Shown here piece after piece: positions 1 through 8,349 of a DNA stretch of 37,513 bases. Within the stretch, counting starts at the first letter, position 1. Every line of letters starts with the position of its first letter. The notes beneath the pieces are model-generated. The model had not been told where the DNA came from. It searched no databases and saw nothing but the letters and a program-made list of their open reading frames with translations. The translations under genes and the position numbers were made by a program. The DNA comes from Candidatus Endomicrobiellum agilis (GTDB taxonomy: Bacteria > Elusimicrobiota > Endomicrobiia > Endomicrobiales > Endomicrobiaceae), in NCBI GenBank assembly GCA_020328155.1, contig JAIXMX010000012.1, positions 1-37,513 on the forward strand, in the 5' to 3' direction.

Positions 1-2
1 CG

Positions 3-167
3 GCTGCTTCTATTTTGCGAGAGACACAGAGGAAGAAAAGAATGGAAGCAATAAGAATTTTCGGACGTTTGTTATGCGGCACGCTGGACATGGCTGCACA
101 GCGGTCGCGCCTTGTTTTGCCGTATTATCTTGCGCTGAAATTTTTGATAAGGGAGTACAAAAAATGA
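3..167 (+). CDS. 3' end of an unidentified gene, cut by the window start
   Basis: An open frame enters from the left edge and ends at TGA 165-167, giving 54 codons with no stop. The visible C-terminus is basic and ends in LIREYKK, with a hydrophobic stretch just before it (RLVLPYYLALKF). The amino-acid mix looks protein-like, but no motif identifies a family. It could be the tail of an intact upstream gene or of another pseudogene. A second + frame is also open through about 231, so the frame choice is uncertain. From 168 to 388 I see no gene. Confidence 0.35.
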   Translation, partial: AASILRETQRKKRMEAIRIFGRLLCGTLDMAAQRSRLVLPYYLALKFLIREYKK

Positions 168-388
168 GACCTGTAGATGAGTTGTTGATGATAATTGATT
201 GCCTTTTTGACAACCTAATTAAATTTATATAGTTTAAAAATGACATCGCCTTATCGCATCCATATTTTAACAGTTTTTTCATTGAGGATAACAACCGCAT
301 TATCTGCCGTCTTAAAAGCTGCTCCGCATATTCGCAAATTAGTTTGACTAATAAATTATAAAATTGTAGAATTATCTCAAGTATATAA

Positions 389-1036
389 AAAATAAAAAAG
401 AACGGCGAGAAACTGCCGTCAACAACCGCGGCGGCGACTTGGGCGATTAAAGCTAGAAAAACAAAAAAAGATTATACTGAAGCAAAAGCAGGAACTACAA
501 AAGTTGTTCTAAGTAAAAAAACAAGCGGCAACTTTTTTGGGAATATCAAAATTATGTAAATACGGCTTTCTTAGGGAAACAATTTATCGACGCTGCTGCC
601 AGAGAAGCCATTACCGCATAAACCGCAAAGAAAGCAGGCAAGGAAATTCATGAAAGCATTAGGCTCGCCGATACATATTTAAGCATACATAAATTAAAAT
701 AAGGTTATATTTGAAAATTTGTCCGCGTATGCATTAAGACATGTTCTCAGTTCCAGATTTACGAACCGCCTGAAACGTTTATGAAAGACCTTAAAACGGT
801 GAAAGTCTAAAAAAATCTGTTAAGAAGTTCTAAAGCATAAATACGCGGCAAACGACAAATTCGCGGAAGATTTAAGAAGAGACAAGCTTATTCTAAAACT
901 AGAGCAAATTAGCGTTAACTCCAAAAGCACGGAAACGACAGATATCATTAAAACTTTTTGCGAATACCGCCGGCAAAGCAAAAAAAGGTCTGGCATACAG
1001 TTTATCAAAAGAAACAAAAATTCGACGTTAAAGTAA
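389..1036 (+). pseudogene. Multiply frameshifted remnant of an unidentified gene
   Basis: Three protein-like pieces follow one another in different + frames. Piece one is 389-559 (contains KTKKDYTEAKAGTTKVV). Piece two is 550-702 (contains NTAFLGKQFIDAAAREAITA, then an in-frame TAA, then TAKKAGKEIHESIRLADTYL). Piece three is 824-1036 (contains KYAANDKFAEDLRRDKLIL). The pieces are Lys/Glu/Asp-rich and look helical, as in a soluble protein. There is no intact start and at least two frameshifts plus a stop, so it cannot make a full product. The family is not recognised. The 3' end runs almost into the promoter of the next gene. Confidence 0.5.
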
Positions 1037-1054
1037 ATTACGACATTTTGTTTT

Positions 1055-1083
1055 TTGACGCCGATTTATGAGAAACAATAAAA
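1055..1083 (+). promoter_or_regulatory. Candidate sigma-70-type promoter for the foldase gene
   Basis: TTGACG (1055-1060) and ATAAAA (1078-1083) are separated by 17 bp, about 38 bp before the ATG at 1121. The -35 box matches consensus at 5 of 6 positions and the -10 box is weak. A ribosome-binding site AGGAG sits at 1111-1115. The AT-rich background makes chance matches likely, so this is only a candidate. Confidence 0.35.
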
Positions 1084-1120
1084 ATATTTAATTTAAACCT
1101 AAAACAGAACAGGAGTAAAG

Positions 1121-2173
1121 ATGAAAAAATTTTTCGCAGGACTGCTGACGATGGTCTTTGTGACAGGAGCAGGAAATATCTTCGCGGCACCGTCTAAGGA
1201 TCAAACGCTGGCTATAGTAAACGGCGAACCTATTCTTGCCTCAGAATTTAACAATTATTTTAATGTAGTTATTGCTCAATTAAAATCTATAATGCCCATG
1301 GATCAGATTCCAGAACAAAAAATGGGCGAGGTTAAAAATACATTTTTAAACAAAAAAATTGAAGAAGTCCTTTTGAAACAGGAAGCAAAAAAACAAAGAA
1401 TCACAGTTTCAAAAAAAGAAGTTTTAGATAGTATTAACGAGATGAAAAAGCAGGGAGGCGAAAGCGCTTTTAACGCAGAAATAAAAAAACAAAATTTTAC
1501 GCCTGCAAGTTTTGAAAAATATATGGGCGAACAACTTGTAATAATGAAGCTTTTAACCCAAAATATTCCAAGTCTCACAAGACCGGCGACGGACAGCGAA
1601 ATAAAAGATATTTACGACAAAGTTATTATAAAAATGAAAGGTGGAAATACTACGCTTCCGCCCGATGCAGATATTTTTATTGAAAGAGCCGTAATTGAAG
1701 TGAAAAAAATATTCGGCGAAAAAGCGAGAATTAAACAAATTTTTATTAAAAACCCTAAAGGCGCAACAGCTGCCGAAGCAAAAGCGGCGGCGGATAAAGT
1801 TGAAACTGTCAAAAAAGAACTCCAGAAAAAGCCCTTTGCAGATATTGCAAAACAATATTCCGAAGATATTGTTTCTAAGTCTAAAAACGGCGACGTGGGA
1901 ACAGTTGCAAAAGGCGATCTGCCCCCGGAACTAGACAAAATCATCTTTGCCATGAAAGCCGGCGATTACACAAAGGAACCCATAAAAACAGATAACGGAT
2001 ACTACTTTATAAAAGTTGAAGAGAAAACCGCAAGCAAAGAGATAACTCTTGATAAAGACCTCAAAGACCTTTTAAGAACCGTCACACTTCAAGTCAACAT
2101 AATTAAAGGCTACATTAATTTCTTAAACACTTTGAGAGCAAAAGCAAATATTAAAATAAATAAAATTTGGTAA
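1121..2173 (+). CDS. Exported PpiC/SurA-type peptidyl-prolyl cis-trans isomerase
   Basis: This 350-residue protein starts with a typical Sec signal peptide (MKKFFAGLLTMVFVTGAG, cleavage expected near AAP at 22-24). An N-terminal helical region resembling the SurA chaperone domain begins ILASEFNNYF. A single parvulin (PpiC) domain lies at roughly residues 200-300 (RIKQIFIKN, then FADIAKQYSED, then GDVGTVAKGDLPPELDK and NGYYFIKVEEK). Parvulin foldases assist folding of exported and outer-membrane proteins in the periplasm, which implies a diderm envelope. The start is supported by AGGAG six bases upstream. pdxA follows after 15 bp on the same strand, so the two are probably co-transcribed, as surA and pdxA are in many proteobacteria. 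SurA itself usually has two parvulin domains and this protein has one. Confidence 0.9.
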   Translation: MKKFFAGLLTMVFVTGAGNIFAAPSKDQTLAIVNGEPILASEFNNYFNVVIAQLKSIMPMDQIPEQKMGEVKNTFLNKKIEEVLLKQEAKKQRITVSKKEVLDSINEMKKQGGESAFNAEIKKQNFTPASFEKYMGEQLVIMKLLTQNIPSLTRPATDSEIKDIYDKVIIKMKGGNTTLPPDADIFIERAVIEVKKIFGEKARIKQIFIKNPKGATAAEAKAAADKVETVKKELQKKPFADIAKQYSEDIVSKSKNGDVGTVAKGDLPPELDKIIFAMKAGDYTKEPIKTDNGYYFIKVEEKTASKEITLDKDLKDLLRTVTLQVNIIKGYINFLNTLRAKANIKINKIW

Positions 2174-2188
2174 AGCGGAAGACCGCGC

Positions 2189-3142
2189 GTGATTAAACCT
2201 CGTTTAGCGATCACTTTAGGCGATCCTGCGGGCATAGGCTGCGAAATAGTTTTCAGGGCTGTGAATTCTTCAGCGGTAAAAAGAGTTTGCAGCCCTGTCG
2301 TATTCGGCGATAAACAGAGTCTTAAACAAAGCTCGTTTAAATACTTCAAAAATAAAACGCCATTTGAATTTATAGAATCTTCAAATATCGGAGATTCCGT
2401 AAAAATGGGAGTTCCGTCAGAAAAGGCAGGCATGATTGCGGCGTCTGCAATTTATAAAGCCGTAAAATACTGCATGGACGGCAAAGCTCTTGCGCTTGTC
2501 ACAGCTCCAGTTTCAAAAGAATCGTTAAAAATGGCAGGACTAAAATATCCGGGACATACAGAACTGCTTGCCGATCTTACAAAAAGCCGGCAAATAGCAA
2601 TGATGATGGCTTGCGGCAGCATACACAGCGTTATGGTCACAAGGCATATTCCCATTTCGGAAATCTCTAAAAACATAAAAACAAAAACCATAGTTGAAAC
2701 TGTAACGCTGAGCGCAGATTTCCTTAGGAAAACAGGCAGAAAAAATATAAAAGTCGCTTTATGCGGTTTAAATCCGCACGCCGGCGACAATTCAATTTTA
2801 GGTTTTGAAGAAAGAAAGTTTATACTTCCGGCATATAAAATATTGAAAAAATCCGGCATCAACATAACAAAACCGCTTCCCGCAGATTCTGCATGGCTAA
2901 AAACAAAAAACAAACAGTATGATTTAATATGCGCTATGTACCACGATCAGCTAATGATAGCTCTCAAATGTATTGATCCTGCAAAAATAGTAAACGTCAC
3001 CGTCGGACTTCCTTTTATAAGAACGTCTCCCGGACATGGAACGGCGTTTGACATTGCAGGCAAAAACAAGGCGGACGCACGCGCAATGACAGAGGCAATA
3101 GCGTACGCCGCGCGAGTATGCACGCAAATAAACGCAAAATAA
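2189..3142 (+). CDS. pdxA: 4-hydroxythreonine-4-phosphate dehydrogenase
   Basis: The 317-residue product is close to the usual 320-330 of PdxA. This enzyme oxidises 4-phosphohydroxy-L-threonine with NAD in the cytoplasm, in the DXP-dependent route to pyridoxal phosphate. Family signatures are visible: TLGDPAGIG near the N-terminus, TAPVSKE, GHTE, the metal-site segments GLNPHAGD and MYHDQ, and the C-terminal SPGHGTAFDIAGK substrate loop. The family's metal-binding histidines appear to be in place. The start is GTG at 2189, only 15 bp after the foldase stop, with a GGAAG-like site upstream. No damage is seen, so vitamin B6 synthesis may still be useful to the organism or its host. Confidence 0.95.
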   Translation: MIKPRLAITLGDPAGIGCEIVFRAVNSSAVKRVCSPVVFGDKQSLKQSSFKYFKNKTPFEFIESSNIGDSVKMGVPSEKAGMIAASAIYKAVKYCMDGKALALVTAPVSKESLKMAGLKYPGHTELLADLTKSRQIAMMMACGSIHSVMVTRHIPISEISKNIKTKTIVETVTLSADFLRKTGRKNIKVALCGLNPHAGDNSILGFEERKFILPAYKILKKSGINITKPLPADSAWLKTKNKQYDLICAMYHDQLMIALKCIDPAKIVNVTVGLPFIRTSPGHGTAFDIAGKNKADARAMTEAIAYAARVCTQINAK

Positions 3143-3205
3143 AACTAACGACACGTTTCCCGCTGCTCCAAAGACAGGGAACCGGCGGCGTTTTGTTTAT
3201 AAAAT

Positions 3206-3484
3206 TTATTTATGTTTAGCCGATTTTTCACCAGAGACCAGACTATTTCTCACATACAGACAAGAATCTATAAAAATCATCAGAAAATTAAAAATATACA
3301 GAAAAATAACGTTGTCGTAATTATAAAATACTTTGTGAATTATACCAAATATATAGCCTGTCAAAGCAACCAATAAAAAATGCAAACTCTTGCCTTTATT
3401 GGTTCTTGACTTATACGACTTATATATTGAAAATGGCCATGCGGCGCCGAAAAAAATCATCATTAAAGCTTCAAAAATACTCAT
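3206..3484 (-). CDS. Small PQ-loop/SemiSWEET-like membrane protein
   Basis: This 92-residue protein has about three hydrophobic helices. Conserved-looking features include an early WPFSIYKSYKSR segment followed by NKGKSLHFLL, a GYIFGIIHK segment and YIFNFLMIFIDSCLYVRN. The W-P-x-S-I-x-K-S plus GKS layout is one I associate with small bacterial PQ-loop or SemiSWEET-like proteins, which form dimers in the inner membrane and can carry small solutes. The substrate cannot be told from sequence. It converges with pdxA, whose stop lies 64 bp away. A TATAAT-like box lies upstream of the start (3507-3512). Confidence 0.65.
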   Translation of the reverse strand: MSIFEALMMIFFGAAWPFSIYKSYKSRTNKGKSLHFLLVALTGYIFGIIHKVFYNYDNVIFLYIFNFLMIFIDSCLYVRNSLVSGEKSAKHK

Positions 3485-3506
3485 TTTATTATCTCGTTTA
3501 AAAAAA

Positions 3507-3512
3507 ATTATA
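3507..3512 (-). promoter_or_regulatory. Perfect -10 box upstream of the PQ-loop-like gene
   Basis: On the minus strand the sequence reads TATAAT, 22 bp before the ATG at 3484. I see no good -35 box at 16-18 bp, so the site is only a candidate. Confidence 0.3.
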
Positions 3513-3615
3513 CCTGCAAATTAAAATCTCTTTCACTTGCAACAAACTTTAAGAACCCGCTCAAGCGTAAGAAGAAACGCCGTCGTCGCGGCAGGATCTT
3601 GCAACACCGTTTATT

Positions 3616-4170
3616 TCATACATTTTTAATGTCTTTCAACAGCTTTTCAACCGCAGTCCCAAGATTTGACACATCGTTTGAATCGTTGACAAAAGTGATA
3701 TCAGCCATATCCGCCGTTTTTCCCAGCTGTTGCCCGCTACCTTCAGTCTGAGATTCTTTTTCTTCAAACTCAGTAAATTTTTTCAAAGTCTGCGGATCTC
3801 CCAATCTTTTTCTCTTTTGCATTCTTTCAAAACGCACGCTCCGCGGGGCGGCAACATTTACCAAAACAAAATCTTTTCTTTTCCTAAGTTCTTCAACTTC
3901 TTCGGAATGTCTTATGGAAGTTATGCAACAATCGTCGTTAAAACCAATTTTTTTCAAAACTTTTCTCGCAAGAACTCCGTTTCCGTTTTCCTCTCTTAAT
4001 TCAGTTCCAAACGCTATCAGATTTTTTCTACTGGGGTCAATGCCTTTTTCTTTCATCATCTCTCTTAAAATGTCTGACAGAGAATAGTGCTTATATTCGT
4101 ATTTTTTAGAAATATATTCTGCAATCGCATCTTTGCCCGAACAGTAATAACCAGTCAAACCTATGATCAT
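3616..4170 (-). CDS. P-loop nucleotide kinase-like protein
   Basis: The 184-residue protein begins IIGLTGYYCSGKDAIAEYI, a Walker A loop with GKD where most kinases have GKS/T. The next part (KHYSLSDILREMMKEKG, then FGTELREENG) fits the NMP-binding region of small kinases. VNVAAPRSVRFERMQKR fits a Walker B/lid region, and a late ITFVNDSND resembles the adenine-binding end of dephospho-CoA-kinase-like folds. It most resembles the AAA_18/UPF0200-type or deoxynucleotide kinase-like group, so phosphorylation of a nucleotide or similar metabolite is likely but the substrate is unknown. The start is well supported by GGAGGG just upstream (4174-4179). An ATG overlapping its stop opens only a short frame ending near 3561. 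Confidence 0.75.
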   Translation of the reverse strand: MIIGLTGYYCSGKDAIAEYISKKYEYKHYSLSDILREMMKEKGIDPSRKNLIAFGTELREENGNGVLARKVLKKIGFNDDCCITSIRHSEEVEELRKRKDFVLVNVAAPRSVRFERMQKRKRLGDPQTLKKFTEFEEKESQTEGSGQQLGKTADMADITFVNDSNDVSNLGTAVEKLLKDIKNV

Positions 4171-4233
4171 CTTCCCTCCGGCGACATATTTCTAAACCCG
4201 CGGTAAATCCCTCCGGATTCGCCCGCATAACTC

Positions 4234-4494
4234 TTAAATATAATGCCTGCTCCGTTTTAATTTTCTTTTACAAATTTCGCGCCGAAAAACACTTTGCGCA
4301 GTTTCCAACTCAGCATACGGCGAAAAGAAACAGCCGCCGGGCATAACTAGCGTTGCATTTTTACCACGTATAAAAACCGATGTTTTTTTAAGCCGTCCGC
4401 CGCTGCTCGGAGCATACGGGTTTTTCTTACACGCTGTTGTCCTAACTGCTATAATTTTCGCTTCAGCCGATTGACTGTTATATCCTTTGCGCAT
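4234..4494 (-). CDS. Doubtful ORF, possibly a remnant
   Basis: An open frame of 86 codons lies 64 bp upstream of the kinase gene. The product is basic, with a short segment KKTSVFIRGKNATLVMPGG that looks protein-like. There is no signal peptide, no recognised domain and no convincing ribosome-binding site. The surroundings are full of decayed genes, so it may be a fragment or a chance frame. Nothing recognisable lies between 4495 and 4611. Confidence 0.2.
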   Translation of the reverse strand: MRKGYNSQSAEAKIIAVRTTACKKNPYAPSSGGRLKKTSVFIRGKNATLVMPGGCFFSPYAELETAQSVFRREICKRKLKRSRHYI

Positions 4495-4611
4495 TTAATT
4501 TGAAGGAGCGTTTGTAATTTATATATGAGTTCTGCAGAGCGCGGGCTGACTGTGCAGTATTCATTCAAAGGCATTGAGCAAGACTTATAAAATCAGCTCT
4601 GCAATTTCAGG

Positions 4612-4815
4612 TTAGAAGACTAAGTAAACGCCGCTTTGCGTTATTGTTTCTGTTTTTTCTCCATTATCAGAGAATACAGCTTTATTTTTAAGCCATGCGC
4701 TTGACGTTAATCTCACTTCTTCTTTCACTTGTCTTTTAGTTTCTCTATAATCTTTTGTTTTCTGAGTTTTTGATTTTCTTTTAGGACTATTTTTATTTTT
4801 ACTGCTGCGCTTCAA
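4612..4815 (-). pseudogene. Lys/Arg-rich gene fragment downstream of a larger pseudogene
   Basis: The frame is open for 67 codons (contains KTKDYRETKRQVKEEV and ends ITQSGVYLVF). Just upstream on the same strand another frame encodes NPFNTPTNRLFNLTVSGLEA and then stops near 4800. The two pieces read like consecutive parts of one product joined by a frameshift. No intact start is seen. It probably belongs with, or lay just downstream of, the pseudogene at 4872-5880. Confidence 0.35.
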
Positions 4816-4871
4816 GTCCGCTCACTGTTAAATTAAATAATCTATTAGTCGGGGTATTGAACGGGTTAAAT

Positions 4872-5880
4872 TCAATTTATTCTTAATTTGCCTTCGGCAT
4901 ATTTAACGACATCCTCTGCAAATATTTGTAAAATTCCTCGAAGGACATTCGCTTTCAAAGCAGTAAAGGAATTAGTACGATGTTTTCTAAGCTTCTCAAT
5001 TTCGCCAAGCTCTAACTCTGCAAGATCTTTTGAAAAAAGCAACGCTGATCTTTCAAAGCTGTGTTTTCTTTATATTCAGCGTGACATTTTTCCATTGCGA
5101 TACCAATATTACTCCATTTACTTTTTCTTTCGCGGTATTAACCGCCTCTTTCGTTTTTCCTTCGTTTATTTTAGGATTACTAGCCGCGCGGTCAAATTCT
5201 ATACTAACAAAATCAGGAAGAGATTTTAAAGTTGAAGGAATATTAAGATTATAGTTAAGCGTTAACGCTTTTTTGATATGCTCAAAATTTATAGTTGCAA
5301 AAGTTTGCGGATTAATATAACGTTCTCTCTCATCGAGTAAAAAATAATCTCCGCGTTTCATCCGAGAGACCAGTGCAAAAAACAGCAGTCTTCTTCGACA
5401 ACAGCGGCTTCGGATCATAAATAACAGATCCTCTTATGACTTTGAACGCTGGAATTGAGATGCCGCCTCGAGAAGTTATATATTCCAAACATTTTATCAG
5501 CTTTCTTCCTAACCTGCTCCGCATCCTAAGAGGCAATTTCTCTTTTTCCGTAAGAACAGCACTTATGCAAAGTTTGATACATAATCCGATTACTTTTTCC
5601 TGAAGATTCTATCTCAGGAACGTCTTGTGAAGGATTGTTACTTTCTCTATTATCTACTTTTAAAGGTTCTGGAGTACTTCCAGCTGAAGAATTGTTGTCT
5701 CTTGATTTACTACTGCAACAGCGGGTTATTGCCCAAATTCTTAAACCAGCTGCAACGATAGACCCAACTCCCATTCCAATTTTTTAATAATTTGAAAAGA
5801 CTCCAGACTCTGCCGACTTAGTCTCACAGCTTTCAAAATTATTTTTTAACGCATCTATTATATACACTATCTTCTTTCTT
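4872..5880 (-). pseudogene. Large broken gene with at least three frameshifts
   Basis: Protein-like pieces lie in order on the minus strand. The first, about 5880-5526, includes DALKNNFESCETKSAESG, then an in-frame TAA, then GMGVGSIVAAGLRIWAI and a Ser/Asn/Pro-rich linker. Next is 5536-5330 (GGISIPAFKVIRGSVIYDP). Then 5340-5053 (DEREYINPQTF-like, then LNIPSTLKSLPDFVSIEFDR and VNGVILVSQWKNVTLN). The last ends at TGA 4872-4874 (AELELGEIEKLRKHRTNSF, then IFAEDVVKYAEGKLRIN). Joined, they would give a protein of roughly 320 residues with one short hydrophobic segment. I do not recognise the family. The decay is moderate, so identification by homology should still work. Confidence 0.6.
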
Positions 5881-6010
5881 GATTATCTTCTTTTTTGGTT
5901 GGCAGTTTACCGCAAATAATATACATATTCACATATATTTCTTTTTTGTTCTTTTAATAATATCTTTGTACATAATTACTTGTTCAACTACATAATAAAC
6001 AAAATAACAG

Positions 6011-6163
6011 TTAAGCTGAAAGAGTTTTCCCGAACAGTAAGCAAGAAACCTCAATATTCTCGTTCCCAAACAACCTCGCAGAAGGGATATAACGACATCT
6101 GCAACTCATAAAAAGGAGTAATCCCATTAGCACAACTACAAAAATCTTTTTCTTTTTATATAT
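6011..6163 (-). pseudogene. Lipoprotein leader remnant that has lost its start codon
   Basis: The minus frame reads KKKKIFVVVLMGLLLFMSC followed by a short tail to TAA at 6011-6013. The stretch has a basic N-terminus, a hydrophobic core and the lipobox-like LFMSC, which is the classic signal for lipid attachment at cysteine. There is no ATG; ATA-TAT stands where a start would be expected. From 5881 to 6010 the sequence is AT-rich with no gene visible. Confidence 0.4.
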
Positions 6164-6194
6164 GCTTCTTACTTGTTATTAAAAATCCAGACGA

Positions 6195-6614
6195 TCATAA
6201 CGCATACTTAATATAGTTCCTCAAGGCTCTGACTCTATCGATTTCCACAATTTCAAAGAATACTCCCAATAAACTCGATGTCAATGTGAATCTAGCAAAG
6301 GTTAAACTATCAATCAAGGAGTTCATTAAGCCCATTAATGCTGGCAAGTTCGTCAAGTTCATTGGTCTCACATAATCATCTGCCGTAATTGACACCGCTA
6401 AGTCCGCATGGCTTACCGGCTTTGCTAATTCCGTATGCGGTTTCGTATAATTAACACGCTCGCAGCTGTTTGGTCTGATATCATTATTATAGCTGACAAC
6501 GCTATCTGTCCGTACATTCTCGTTGTTGTACGGTACTAATCCGACAACTGTATCTGCTCCCGCTGCCGATACTCCGAATACCACTGTCAATAGCACACAA
6601 ATTACTTTTTTCAT
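6195..6614 (-). CDS. Hypothetical exported protein, possibly truncated
   Basis: The 139-residue product opens with a good Sec signal peptide (MKKVICVLLTVVFGVSAAGA) and has a ribosome-binding site AGAGGT just before the ATG. The mature part is Asn/Tyr/Val-rich at first (NNENVRTDSVVSYNNDIRPN), then becomes more hydrophobic (LMGLMNSLIDSLTFARFTL). Two cysteines in total (one in the signal peptide) and no recognised domain. The change in character after about residue 95 could mean that a frameshift has replaced the original C-terminus. It sits among remnants of other exported-protein genes on the same strand. It is either the last intact member of that group or a recent pseudogene. Confidence 0.5.
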   Translation of the reverse strand: MKKVICVLLTVVFGVSAAGADTVVGLVPYNNENVRTDSVVSYNNDIRPNSCERVNYTKPHTELAKPVSHADLAVSITADDYVRPMNLTNLPALMGLMNSLIDSLTFARFTLTSSLLGVFFEIVEIDRVRALRNYIKYAL

Positions 6615-6669
6615 TTTTACCTCTGATCTTTGCTTACTTATGAATGTCTAAATATCCGCCAATAGCATG

Positions 6670-7364
6670 TTAATAATAATTCAAAAACTTTTTCATAATT
6701 CTTATTTTACTCAAACGGATAATCGCTATGAGTTTTAACACAACATTTCTCGCCGGTAAAGATTGGTTTTTATATCTTTCGCAAGTCATTTTTCGCATTT
6801 CTACAAACTCCCCAATATCCATAACTTACCTCTATAACAGCAAGAGATATGCTATCTATGAGACTATCTTATCTTGATATTGGTATATTTATCTCGCTAT
6901 CTCGTTATATGTCTCCGTTTAACATTAGGCAAAATCGCCGAAATAGGAGGAGATTTCTTGCATCGTTTCGACAAAAGGGAATCCAGCATAGCTTCATCAG
7001 ATTCATTAAAACCAATAAATCCTCTTATTGGAAGTATGGTCGTCTTCTTTTTCTCCAAAAATAAGTTATCCATGTATGTTCTTTATCTTGCCGGCGCCAC
7101 AATCAGCTGATGGTGGGAATATAGGAGGAAGGCAGCGAATTATATGACGGGTTTATTCCTATACGCCACGTATTTCTCTGCGCCTCTTGCACCATTTTAA
7201 AAAGCGATATCTCCGTACCGACATATAAACCAGTACATAAATCAATCCGGAGGTGATCAGGTATTTTCAACTTTAATGCGGAGTGGATTTTACAGACTAA
7301 CCACTACGCCTTTACACATTGTCAAGATACAAACTGTTAAAATTGCCGCCGCTATCCTTTTCAT
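6670..7364 (-). pseudogene. Eroded gene for an exported protein
   Basis: A start at 7364 with AAAGGT upstream gives a signal peptide (MKRIAAAILTVCILTMCKG), then TAA at 7290-7292. A +1 shift opens a continuation to TGA 7103-7105 (LKIPDHLRIDLCTGLYVGTE, then NTWRIGINPSYNSLPSSYIP), which reads like an envelope protein. Two more open pieces follow on the same strand: 6897-7073 (contains GFIGFNESDEAMLDSLLSK) and 6670-6822 (50 codons, MDIGEFVEMRK start with AGAGGT upstream). Whether all pieces come from one gene is inference; the first shift, directly after a signal peptide, is the best-supported damage. Confidence 0.45.
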
Positions 7365-7551
7365 TTTTATACCTTTACTATAGGCAATAAGAGAAGGAAC
7401 CGTATTTTCTTTGTTTTTTATAGAATTAATAATTTTATTGTACTAAATAAGTAAAATTTTATACATATTTGACACCGACTCACCATAGTTTTACGGCACT
7501 TCGTATAGGATTTTAAATTTGTATATCCGAATTTAAACCGTCAGCGCGCGT

Positions 7552-7663
7552 TTAAGCAGAGGTTGCAGCCGTTTTTTTACGGCGCCGGCGATTATTAAAA
7601 GTCCATTTACAGCAACCGAAAAGAAGTAATACCATAAAAATAATTAACAACGATTTTTTTCAT
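7552..7663 (-). pseudogene. Small lipoprotein frame shifted at a run of seven A residues
   Basis: The ATG at 7663 is followed by seven A residues (T run 7654-7660 on the + strand). As written the frame ends after 18 codons. Dropping one A gives MKKSLLIIFMVLLLFGCC followed by an Arg-rich tail to TAA at 7552-7554, which is a textbook lipoprotein signal with lipobox LLFGC. Either one base was gained in the homopolymer, or polymerase slippage restores the frame. A ribosome-binding site GAGG lies upstream. The gene is too short for a functional assignment. Confidence 0.4.
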
Positions 7664-7688
7664 AGCAACCTCAAAGTTTGAAATATCC

Positions 7689-7886
7689 TCAAGCAACGTT
7701 TTCACAAGACGAAAGAAGCGCTCTTAAAAGACCGCGCGAATAGCTTTTCCTTTCACGGTAATAACGCGCGTATTCTCTCGCGCTCTCAACATTCGGACGT
7801 TTAAAACCCTTCTTAAAGACATTGATAACTGTGCGCTGTTCTCCGTTTTTATCAATTATCCGCGCACTGTCTGCATTAAGCGCAGA
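7689..7886 (-). pseudogene. C-terminal fragment of an unidentified gene
   Basis: A frame of 65 codons is open from a TAG at 7887-7889 to TGA 7689-7691, with no possible ATG, GTG or TTG start near its beginning. The product (RIIDKNGEQRTVINVFKKG, then ESAREYARYYRERKSYSRG) looks like real, basic, helical protein. It seems to be the 3' remainder of a gene whose 5' part is gone. From 7890 to 8217 nothing recognisable remains. Confidence 0.35.
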
Positions 7887-8217
7887 CTATACAAAACGAC
7901 TGAGACTTTTTGACAAAAAAACAAATCATATAATGTAAGAAAACGCGGCGTTAAATGTTTGTCAAAAGTCTTATCTTAAAAACCAACGCCCCGCATAAAC
8001 TCTCAAACTTAAAAAGAAACTTAACAGAATTATCTGACTCGATTTACCGCTTTTAGTCTTTTTTTATTCACTTTTGTTCTCTTCGCAGCTTCCGACACCA
8101 TTTCCGCTTAACTCAATCGTATTATATCTTCAGTCTCCGCGCTTATTAAATCCCAATTCTAAATTTTTAAAATCCCATTAATTCCCAACGTCTTTTTAAA
8201 ATGATTTAATAGAAAAA

Positions 8218-8255
8218 TGTGACATTTTCAAAATCACAGATTAAGCGCAATCTGT
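8218..8255. promoter_or_regulatory. Two overlapping palindromes upstream of the AsmA-like gene
   Basis: TGTGA (8218-8222) and TCACA (8234-8238) form an inverted repeat with A/T-rich inner arms. Overlapping it, ACAGATT (8236-8242) and AATCTGT (8249-8255) form a perfect 7-bp inverted repeat with a 6-base centre. They lie about 95-130 bp before the ATG at 8350. They could be an operator or a hairpin. The TGTGA/TCACA spacing is 11, not the 6 of CRP sites, so no regulator is named. Confidence 0.3.
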
Positions 8256-8349
8256 TAAAAAGAAATAAAAATTTAATATTATTCAATGACACTAAATAAA
8301 GACAAACGGCAGAACTTTTCCGGTTTAATATCAAAATAGGATATATTTT

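Noticed and set aside
2452-2913. 153-codon minus strand ORF within pdxA
   Set aside because: pdxA is intact and strongly conserved on the other strand; the antisense frame has no supporting signal.
3143-3205. Possible bidirectional terminator between pdxA and the PQ-loop gene
   Set aside because: TTCCC/GGGAA gives only five pairs with a 15-base loop; too weak to list as a terminator even though TTTTGTTT follows.
3561-3623. Short ORF overlapping the kinase stop (ATGTATGA)
   Set aside because: Only 20 codons with no recognisable feature; a second frame there is equally plausible, so no gene is claimed.
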